Source: Burkholderiales bacterium
GTDB taxonomy: Bacteria > Pseudomonadota > Gammaproteobacteria > Burkholderiales > Casimicrobiaceae
Length of the DNA stretch: 41,609 nucleotides
Reading direction: 5' to 3'
Assembly: GCA_020845855.1 (NCBI GenBank)
Contig: JADLEZ010000447.1
Coordinates: 1-41,609 of the forward strand
The position numbers and the translations under genes were made by a program. This document shows positions 8,885 through 16,450 of this stretch, one piece after another (positions within the stretch are counted from its first letter, which is position 1; each line of letters starts with the position of its first letter). The notes under the pieces are model-generated. The model saw only the letters and a list, made by a program, of their open reading frames with translations. It searched no databases and was not told the DNA's origin.

Positions 8885-8930
8885 GTTGGCATGATTGACA
8901 ACGCGCGTAGCCGTTGGCATCATGGCCAAC
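8885..8930 (+). promoter_or_regulatory. Promoter/operator of the TumE/TumA-like pair
   Basis: TTGACA (8895..8900)-17 bp-CATCAT (8918..8923); two 18-bp near-repeats GTTGGCATGATTGACAAC (8885..8902) and GTTGGCATCATGGCCAAC (8913..8930). Confidence 0.65.
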
Positions 8931-9215
8931 ATGCCGGCGACCCTCTTACTGCGCGACCGTCTCGACTTCGACGACGGCACGCGGGTGGAGATGGTGATCT
9001 GGCGCGTGCCGCAGCCGGTCGAGGGCTGCACGCACGGCTACAAGTACCGCCTGTACTTCGGGCGCGAAGGCGCGCGCATCGTCGGCTACGACAACGAGCG
9101 GCCGAAGGGCGATCACCGGCACCTCGGCCGACGCGAGATGCGCTATGTGTTCACGAGCGTGGAGCAGCTGGTCGCCGATTTCCTCTCCGACGTCGAGCAA
9201 TGGAGGGCGCGATGA
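8931..9215 (+). CDS. TumE-family (DUF6516) toxin-like protein
   Basis: DDGTRVEMVIWRVPQPVEGCTHGYKYRLYFGREGARIVGYDNERPKGDHRHLGRRE matches my memory of the TumE/DUF6516 family; ATGA overlap with next gene. Confidence 0.78.
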   Translation: MPATLLLRDRLDFDDGTRVEMVIWRVPQPVEGCTHGYKYRLYFGREGARIVGYDNERPKGDHRHLGRREMRYVFTSVEQLVADFLSDVEQWRAR

Positions 9216-9619
9216 AGACCGTCACAATCCGCATCGAGCGGGACACCGGCAAGGCGCTGCGCCAGATGGGCGAGCGCTTCGTGCGCGCTTGGAACAGCGG
9301 CGGCAGGGCGGGCGGCAGCTTTCTCACGTTCGAATCGCCGGCGGCGCTGTTTCGGGTGCTGACGCCGACGCGCTGGGCGCTGATCGAACGGTTGCAGGCG
9401 CTGGGGCCAACGAGCCAGCGGGCGCTCGCGCGCGCGCTCGAACGCGACGTGAAGCGTGTGCACGGCGATGTGCAGGCACTGATCGAGCTGGGCCTCGTCG
9501 ATCGCACGGAGGCTGGCCAGGTGCGCGTGCCCTACGAGGTGATCCGCGCCGACTTCGACCTGCGGGCAGCGCGCATCCAGCCGCCCCCTCGGGCGGAGGA
9601 GGCGGCGAGCGCTACGTGA
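9212..9619 (+). CDS. Winged-helix antitoxin-like regulator (TumA / HVO_A0114-type)
   Basis: LTPTRWALIERLQALGPTSQRALARALERDVKRVHGDVQALIELGLVDR wHTH; coupled to TumE-like gene. Confidence 0.75.
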   Translation: MKTVTIRIERDTGKALRQMGERFVRAWNSGGRAGGSFLTFESPAALFRVLTPTRWALIERLQALGPTSQRALARALERDVKRVHGDVQALIELGLVDRTEAGQVRVPYEVIRADFDLRAARIQPPPRAEEAASAT

Positions 9620-9693
9620 GGATGCGGCTCTAACTCGGGTCGAACTGCTGTGGTGCTGGCGGGAGAGGCGGCGCGCTTTGCTATATTGCCGCC

Positions 9694-10029
9694 ATGGAAT
9701 CCTCTCTCGATCCCTCGACGTTCGAGGCAGGAACGCGCGCTCGGATCGCTTCCCCGGTCCCTGGCGCCCGCTTCACCGACGAGGGCTGGCTCGTTCCGCG
9801 CCCTTCGCGCGGAGGGTGGCTCGATCGCTTACTTGTTCCGTTGACCGTGATCCTGCTGCTGGCCGTCGCCGCGCAATGCGTGATGGCGGTCATCATGGCT
9901 CGGGAGCTGGACAGGCTGATCGCGCGTCGCGCGTCTGTTCCGCAAGCTGCAGCATGCGCCACTGAAAGTATATGGACGCCGCCCCTGATGCTGCCGCAAC
10001 CACCAGTGCTACTACCGTTGCCGCGGTGA
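9694..10029 (+). CDS. Small putative membrane protein
   Basis: LLVPLTVILLLAVAAQCVMAVIMA TM segment; extended -10 TGCTATATT (9679..9687) just upstream of ATG; overlaps an opposite-strand ORF. Confidence 0.4.
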   Translation: MESSLDPSTFEAGTRARIASPVPGARFTDEGWLVPRPSRGGWLDRLLVPLTVILLLAVAAQCVMAVIMARELDRLIARRASVPQAAACATESIWTPPLMLPQPPVLLPLPR

Positions 10030-10114
10030 CGGTGAACCTTTGCCGCTGCTCGGAGATGTAGTCGGCGCGCGTGCGCCAGGGGTTCTCGTTACCCATCGGA
10101 CAGCAGCCGCTCAA
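9893..10114 (-). CDS. Small single-TM protein coupled to the repressor gene
   Basis: 73 aa, FTVTAATVVALVVAAASGAASIYF; ATGA overlap with the repressor stop (10111..10114). Confidence 0.55.
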   Translation of the reverse strand: MSGCCPMGNENPWRTRADYISEQRQRFTVTAATVVALVVAAASGAASIYFQWRMLQLAEQTRDARSACPAPEP

Positions 10115-10539
10115 CCTGCGCGTCGCTGAGCGCTGCGGGGCTTCGACACGTCGGCCTCGACGGCAGCGCTTTTACTCTCCGCCTCGATCCTCTCCAACTC
10201 GCGCAGCAGCACCGACGCGATCGCCAGTTGCTGGCCCGGCGTGAGCCGGTCGTAGCGGGCGCGGTCGAAGGGGAAGGGCCAGGATATTCGCGATCTCTCC
10301 GTGGCGAGACGCCACGCCGGGCTGACTATCGCCGGTTCCAGATTCAACGCGCCGGCGAGGGCCACCGCGCGCCCCGCCGGCACGCGCATTCGTCCGTGCG
10401 CCCACTGCCACACTTGGCCCTGCGTGACTCCAACCAAGTCCGCTACGGCCTCCTGAGTGATCGCCGGGTCTCCAAGTGCTCTCCTGATCGCGGCCGCGGC
10501 TGCAAGCTCTTCGGCGGTCAGGGCGCGTTTCTTGCTCAT
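10111..10539 (-). CDS. HTH phage repressor (cI analogue) without an S24 peptidase domain
   Basis: ITQEAVADLVGVTQGQVWQWAHGRMRVPAGRAVALAGAL HTH; divergent from a Cro-like gene with operators between. Confidence 0.8.
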   Translation of the reverse strand: MSKKRALTAEELAAAAAIRRALGDPAITQEAVADLVGVTQGQVWQWAHGRMRVPAGRAVALAGALNLEPAIVSPAWRLATERSRISWPFPFDRARYDRLTPGQQLAIASVLLRELERIEAESKSAAVEADVSKPRSAQRRAG

Positions 10540-10616
10540 TGTAGCAACGCTATTTCGACGTTGGCCGCCACGCCACTAGTGCGGCTATTGCGATGGCTTA
10601 ATAGCCCGGCTAGTAT
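10540..10616 (+). promoter_or_regulatory. OR region and promoter PR
   Basis: Operators TGTAGCAACGCTATT (10540..10554), ACTAGTGCGGCTATT (10575..10589), AATAGCCCGGCTAGT (10600..10614); PR TTGCGA (10588..10593)-17 bp-TAGTAT (10611..10616). Confidence 0.8.
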
Positions 10617-10623
10617 GCGGGCT

Positions 10624-10857
10624 ATGGAAACATCGGCGATTGAACGCGCAGTGCAACTGGCCGGTGGCCAGACGGAGCTGGCGCGCATGCTGGGGGTGAC
10701 GCAGGGGATGGTGTGGCAGTGGGCCAATGGCCGCCGCCAGGTCGCCGCGGAGCGCGTGTTGGCGATTGAAGCAGCGACTGGTGTGTCCCGCCACGACCTC
10801 CGGCCGGACATATACCCGTTCCACGAGCGCAAGCCCCTCCGCCGCGAGGCGTCATGA
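10624..10857 (+). CDS. Cro-like HTH regulator
   Basis: 77 aa, IERAVQLAGGQTELARMLGVTQGMVWQWANGRRQVAAERVLAIEAATGVSRHDLRPDIYP. Confidence 0.85.
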   Translation: METSAIERAVQLAGGQTELARMLGVTQGMVWQWANGRRQVAAERVLAIEAATGVSRHDLRPDIYPFHERKPLRREAS

Positions 10858-11093
10858 GCTGCGACCTCGCCGACCTGAAGCGGCTGAAGATCACGGCGGA
10901 GACGCGCGCGTGGCTGGCCGCAGAGGCGCACGTGAGCGGCCGATCCGCGCAGGACGTCGCGCGCGACGTGCTGCACGCCAAGGCGGTCGAGAAGATCCAC
11001 GCGGCCAAAGTAATCACCGCAATGGCCGCGGGCGAGGTCCACATCAGGGACGGGCGGGCCCACATCAGGGACACCAGGGGACGCACCCCGTGA
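10854..11093 (+). CDS. Small hypothetical early protein
   Basis: ATGA overlap with cro-like gene; 79 aa. Confidence 0.6.
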   Translation: MSCDLADLKRLKITAETRAWLAAEAHVSGRSAQDVARDVLHAKAVEKIHAAKVITAMAAGEVHIRDGRAHIRDTRGRTP

Positions 11094-11132
11094 ACCGCCG
11101 CCCCGCCGTGGCGCGGCAGATCCGCGCCAAGC

Positions 11133-11384
11133 TCAATTGGCTTCGCGTTCTCGGCGAAGTGGGTCGGCGAGCCAGTGCATCTGCACCTCCCCGAACTTCT
11201 GGACCGAAGCGAGCGTCTGCGGCGAAAAGTGAGCGCGCTGTGCCAGCAAAGTCTCCCCGAGCTGCCGCTCGTAGTGCTCGCGCAGCAGCTGCGGGTTCGG
11301 ATGGGTCTGCGCGAGCGCGGCGAGCATCACCGTCATCGCGAGGTAGGAAGCGTTGAGCTCGTCAATTGCGGAAAGGTCGTTCAT
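11133..11384 (-). CDS. Hypothetical protein on the opposite strand within the right early region
   Basis: MNDLSAIDELNASYLAMTVMLAALAQTHPNPQLLREHYERQL..., AGGGAGA upstream of the ATG, helical non-shadow-like composition. Confidence 0.55.
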   Translation of the reverse strand: MNDLSAIDELNASYLAMTVMLAALAQTHPNPQLLREHYERQLGETLLAQRAHFSPQTLASVQKFGEVQMHWLADPLRREREAN

Positions 11385-11418
11385 GGCCGGGGTCTCCCTG
11401 TGAAGTTGGGGTCCGTCA

Positions 11419-12407
<989 letters not shown>

Positions 12408-12411
<4 letters not shown>

Positions 12412-12905
12412 CCAACCCGATCATCGAGCGCTTCTGGCGGTCCATGGGCGAGCGTTTCGGCAAGCGCTGGCTCGACGAGTACGGCCCGGTGCCGACCAGG
12501 GCATGGCTCGAGTGCTTGCGGCCTTGGGACGCCGATGTGATCCGCAATGCGCTCGAGATGATGGGGGAGAAGGCGTGGCAACATCCGCCCACACTGCCGC
12601 AGTTCCAAGCCCTGCTGCGCGAGACGGATCGCAAGAACGCCAAGCCGGCCGATGACTTCGTGCGCGGCTACTGGCGCACCGTGATCGTCGGCGCTGCGGC
12701 CCATGCTGCCGGCTTGAGCGTCCGCAAATTCCAGGCGATCCTGGCTGCGAACGCCTACAGCCTCGGGGCCGACCTGCGCGCGCTCCTGGATGAGTTCGAC
12801 GCGCGCGACAAAGCCGCGGGAAGGCGGACCGACGAGCAGGTTCGCTGGTGCGTCGAGCGCGCCTCGGCGATTGCCCAGGATCACGTGGCGAGGGAGGCTG
12901 CATGA
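12408..12905 (+). CDS. Replication protein P-like (putative helicase loader)
   Basis: FWRSMGERFGKRWLDEYGPVPTRAWLECL...WQHPPTLPQFQALLRE; downstream of and overlapping the DUF1376 gene. Confidence 0.55.
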
Positions 12906-12971
12906 CCGCCGCCGCCGATGCGGTACGCGCGCGCGCGTTTGCCGGGCAAGTCTGAAACCAGCAGGTGAATC

Positions 12972-13493
12972 ATGAAAAGCTATTCCGCAGCGAGCGATGA
13001 CGTGATCCGCACGATCCAGCGTGTGCGCGAGCAGCACCACAGCCCCGATCTCGACGGCGTCACGATCGCCGCGCTGTTCATTTTCGACCTGGAAGCGACC
13101 GAGCCCGTGCTCACGCACCAGGGCTATCCGGCGCAGGCGGTCACGCGCATCACGCCGACGCGCGACAGAGCGCTGGGCATCGCCGACGCGGTCGTCGTGA
13201 TCGACCGCAGCAACTGGCTCACGCTCTCGGCGAGGAAGCGTGACGCACTGATCGATCACGAGCTGATGCACCTCGAGCGCGTGCTCGACGAGGAGACCGA
13301 GCTATCGCTGACGGACGCCGTGGATCGGCCGAAGCTGCGCATCCGGCGGCATGATCGACGACTCGGCTGGTTCGACGCGGTCGCGCAGCGGCACGGGGAT
13401 GCCTCGCCAGAGGTTCGCCAGGCGAAGCAGATGATCGCCGAGACCGGCCAACTGTATTTCGATTTTGAGCGCCCGGAGGCTCGGGCTGCATGA
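12972..13493 (+). CDS. Putative phage metallopeptidase (HExxH-like)
   Basis: LSARKRDALIDHELMHLERV zinc-binding-like motif; ADAVVVIDRSNW. Confidence 0.7.
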   Translation: MKSYSAASDDVIRTIQRVREQHHSPDLDGVTIAALFIFDLEATEPVLTHQGYPAQAVTRITPTRDRALGIADAVVVIDRSNWLTLSARKRDALIDHELMHLERVLDEETELSLTDAVDRPKLRIRRHDRRLGWFDAVAQRHGDASPEVRQAKQMIAETGQLYFDFERPEARAA

Positions 13494-13801
13494 GCTCCCC
13501 GACGCAGCGCAGCCTGGAGGTGATGCGCGAACGTGGCTACACCGTAGCCGTCACCGAGAAGTGGAATCCACACGCCCGCGTGCGGCAGGACCTTTACGGC
13601 TTCATCGACGTGCTCTGCCTGAAGGAAGGCGAGATCGTCGGCGTCCAGGCGACAAGCGACAGCAACCTTGCTTCGCGCATCACGAAGATCAGCGAGCACG
13701 AGCACGTCGGGGCAGTGCGAAGAGCTGGCATCCGAATCCTCGCGCACGGCTGGAAGAAAGTGCGCGGCCGCTGGCGCCTGCGGGAGGTTGATGTCTCGTG
13801 A
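13490..13801 (+). CDS. Putative VRR-NUC/PD-(D/E)XK-like resolvase-type nuclease
   Basis: ERGYTVAVTEKWNPHARVRQDLYGFIDVLCLKEGEIVGVQATSDSNLASRITKI. Confidence 0.6.
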   Translation: MSSPTQRSLEVMRERGYTVAVTEKWNPHARVRQDLYGFIDVLCLKEGEIVGVQATSDSNLASRITKISEHEHVGAVRRAGIRILAHGWKKVRGRWRLREVDVS

Positions 13802-13896
13802 CCCAGAACACCGCGATCCTCACCGAGCAGGAGCGCAGAGCCCACCAGGCGCTGCAGGGGGCAGTCCTGGCGTATCTCGAAGGACCGAGCGCGTGA
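13798..13896 (+). CDS. Very small ORF (32 aa, GTG start)
   Basis: GTGA coupling to both neighbours; MTQNTAILTEQERRAHQALQGAVLAYLEGPSA. Confidence 0.35.
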   Translation: MTQNTAILTEQERRAHQALQGAVLAYLEGPSA

Positions 13897-14129
13897 GCGC
13901 GCGTGTCGTCGACTGGCCGAGCTTGCTCGGTGAGCTGCGCCGCCTCGGCTTCTCGCTGCGCTCGGTCGCCGGCCAGGTCGGCACCTCACACTCGATGCTC
14001 GTGGAGTACGCCCAGGGCGTCACGCGCCCGCAGCACGCCTCCGGCGAGCGTCTCATCGGGTTCTACCTGCAGGCCACCGACAAGACGCGCAACGATCTGC
14101 CGATGACGCAGGATTTCTCGCGCAGTTGA
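13893..14129 (+). CDS. HTH-containing protein, last gene before the late region (GTG start)
   Basis: WPSLLGELRRLGFSLRSVAGQVGTSHSMLVEYAQGVTRPQHASGERLIGFYL. Confidence 0.65.
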   Translation: MSARVVDWPSLLGELRRLGFSLRSVAGQVGTSHSMLVEYAQGVTRPQHASGERLIGFYLQATDKTRNDLPMTQDFSRS

Positions 14130-14134
14130 TTCGC

Positions 14135-14154
14135 CTGGTCGGGACTTCGACCAC
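14135..14154. promoter_or_regulatory. Dispersed element copy 1: CTGGTCGGGACTTCGACCAC
   Basis: 20 bp identical to 24553..24572; 44 bp upstream of the first late gene. Confidence 0.6.
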
Positions 14155-14197
14155 GAGCCGGGGAGATATTCCCGACCGCCGCCCACCGGAGGATCCC

Positions 14198-14521
14198 ATG
14201 GCCAAGAAACCGCTGCCGCTCGCCGTCCCTGGCGAATCATCCACCGGTCTGCCGGCCGGCGAGGATCCCGTCGTCGCTGCCGATCGGGCGGCAGACGAGG
14301 CCGCGGCCGCCGATGCCCTCCTCGAGCCGCCGCTGCCGCTCGAGGCGGGTGCGGCACCCGACTACGTCCCCGACCAGTCGGAGATCAACCCGGCCAGCAT
14401 TCCGCACGGCCAGTCGGTGATGTCGAAGCAGGGGCATGTGATCTCGACCGCCGAAGATCCACGGCGCCTGGCGCAGGCGCGGGCGCTGCTCTCGGGCGGC
14501 GTGACGAACTCGCGCGCCTGA
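14198..14521 (+). CDS. Hypothetical protein, start of the late operon
   Basis: 107 aa; GGAGG upstream of ATG. Confidence 0.65.
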   Translation: MAKKPLPLAVPGESSTGLPAGEDPVVAADRAADEAAAADALLEPPLPLEAGAAPDYVPDQSEINPASIPHGQSVMSKQGHVISTAEDPRRLAQARALLSGGVTNSRA

Positions 14522-14528
14522 TCCGCGC

Positions 14529-14852
14529 ATGTGCGGCAACGACGGCATCTTCCACGGGTCGCTGAAGGATCCGTACTTCGGCAAGCGCAAGCGCAAGGTA
14601 TCGACCGAGACGGTCGATCCTGCTGAGGCTGAGCGCATCCGCATCGAGCAGGAAGCGGCGACTGCCGCCAACCTGCAGACCGCCGCGACCCGCCGGCGCC
14701 GGCGCCAGGGTTCGCTCCTCGGGGCCGGCCGGTCGGTCATGGGTGCTGCGTCGGGGAGCGGTGCGGCCTCGGGGGGCGGCAGCGTACTCGCGGGCGGCGC
14801 TGAGTCCTTCGGCGCGGGCAGCGGCTTCGATCGGTTCGATATCGGCTTCTGA
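14529..14852 (+). CDS. Hypothetical podophage structural-region protein
   Basis: MCGNDGIFHGSLKDPYFGKRKRKV... immediately upstream of portal. Confidence 0.65.
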   Translation: MCGNDGIFHGSLKDPYFGKRKRKVSTETVDPAEAERIRIEQEAATAANLQTAATRRRRRQGSLLGAGRSVMGAASGSGAASGGGSVLAGGAESFGAGSGFDRFDIGF

Positions 14853-14854
14853 GC

Positions 14855-16450
14855 ATGGACGCCAAGCAGCTCGAGCGGCGGCACGCCGCGATGAAGGCGG
14901 CCCGCGCCAAGCACGAATCAGTCTGGCGCGATTGCCTCGATCACACGTTTCCATACCGCGGCGACGGCTTCGGCCGCACTGACACAAGTGCGGTCGCCGG
15001 CGCCGAGCGCCGCGCGCGCCTGGTCGATGGCACCGGCGCGGATTCGGCGCGCATCCTCGCCTCGGCGATCATGGGCGGGGTCACGCCGGCCAACTCGCGC
15101 TGGTTCGCGCTCGAGCTGCCGAAGGCGCAGGGGGATGAGCGCGTCTGGCTCGATGAAACCGCCGATCGGCTCTGGCGCAACATCCACGGCGCGAACTACG
15201 ACGCGGCAGGGTTCGAAGCGATCCTCGACGCGGTCTCAATCGGCTGGTTCGTGCTCTACATCGACGAAGAACCTGGCGGCGGCCTGCGCTTCGATGCCTG
15301 GCCCGCGGCGCAGTGCTGCGTCAGCGCAAGCAAACCCGGCGGCCGCATCGACACGATCTACCGCGAGTACGAGCTCACGGCCGAGCAGGCGCTCGCCGAG
15401 TTCGGCGGTGCGATCTCGGAGAAGACGCGCGAGCTGGCGGAATCCAAGCCCGACACGCTGGTGACGTTCCTGCATGCACTGCAGCCGCGGCCGGAAGGGC
15501 GTTCGGATGCGATCTTCGCGCGCGACCTGCCGTTCGCCTCGTTCCACGTGGAGCTGAAAGCGGCGCGGATCGTGCGCGAGAAGGGCTATCACGAGTTCCC
15601 CTGCGTGGCGCCGCGCTGGCAGCTGCTGCCCGCGTCGCACTACGCGGTTGGCCCGGCGGCGGATGCGCTGCCCGACATGCGCACGCTCAACGAGATCAAG
15701 CGCATGGAGCTCGCGGCCGCGGACATTGCCGTGTCCGGCATGTGGAAGGCCGTCGACGACGGCGTGCTCAACCCGCGCACCGTGAAGATCGGGCCGCGCA
15801 AGATCGTGGTGATGGCGGACATTAAATCGATGGAGCCGCTCGAGACCGGCTCCGACTTCAACGTGGCCTTCGCCGCCGAGGAGCGCCTGCAGGCCGCGAT
15901 CCGCCGCATCTTCATGGCCGATCAGCTGCAGCCCCAGGACGGCCCGCAGATGACGGCATACGAGGTGCACGTGCGCGTCGGCCTCATCCGTCAGCTGCTC
16001 GGGCCGGTCTACGGGCGCCTGCAGGCGGAGTTCCTGCAGCCGATGATCGAGCGCTGCTTTGGGCTTGCCTACCGCGCCGGGGCGCTGCCGCCTGCACCGG
16101 AAGGCTTGCGCGATCGCTCGGTGTCGATCAAGTACGTGAGCCCGCTCGCCCGCGCCCAGTCGCTCGAGGACGTCTCGGCGATGGATCAGTACGAGACGGT
16201 GCTGATGAACGAGGCCGAAGTCGAGCCGTCGATTCTCGACAACTACGACTTCGACGAGGCGGCGCGCACGCGCGCGCAGCTGCTCGGCGTGCCGGCAAAG
16301 CTCACCCGCAACGCTCGTGACGTCGAGCAGCGTCGCCGAGCTCGCGCGGAGGCGCAGCGTGAGCAGGACGCGCGCATGGTTGAGGCTGAGGGCGCGACCG
16401 CCATGGCGCAGGCCGCGGGCGAGCGCATTGGGCGTCAGGTCGCGGTATGA
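14855..16450 (+). CDS. Podovirus portal (head-tail connector) protein
   Basis: SARILASAIMGGVTPANSRWFALELP, AERTL-type core DQLQPQDGPQMTAYEVHVRVGLIRQLLGPVYGRLQAEFLQPMIERCF; T7 gp8-like head-tail connector family. Confidence 0.9.
   Translation: MDAKQLERRHAAMKAARAKHESVWRDCLDHTFPYRGDGFGRTDTSAVAGAERRARLVDGTGADSARILASAIMGGVTPANSRWFALELPKAQGDERVWLDETADRLWRNIHGANYDAAGFEAILDAVSIGWFVLYIDEEPGGGLRFDAWPAAQCCVSASKPGGRIDTIYREYELTAEQALAEFGGAISEKTRELAESKPDTLVTFLHALQPRPEGRSDAIFARDLPFASFHVELKAARIVREKGYHEFPCVAPRWQLLPASHYAVGPAADALPDMRTLNEIKRMELAAADIAVSGMWKAVDDGVLNPRTVKIGPRKIVVMADIKSMEPLETGSDFNVAFAAEERLQAAIRRIFMADQLQPQDGPQMTAYEVHVRVGLIRQLLGPVYGRLQAEFLQPMIERCFGLAYRAGALPPAPEGLRDRSVSIKYVSPLARAQSLEDVSAMDQYETVLMNEAEVEPSILDNYDFDEAARTRAQLLGVPAKLTRNARDVEQRRRARAEAQREQDARMVEAEGATAMAQAAGERIGRQVAV

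Noticed and set aside
10613-10627. Fourth OR-like site GTATGCGGGCTATGG
   Set aside because: Only one weak half-site and it overlaps the 10600..10614 operator.
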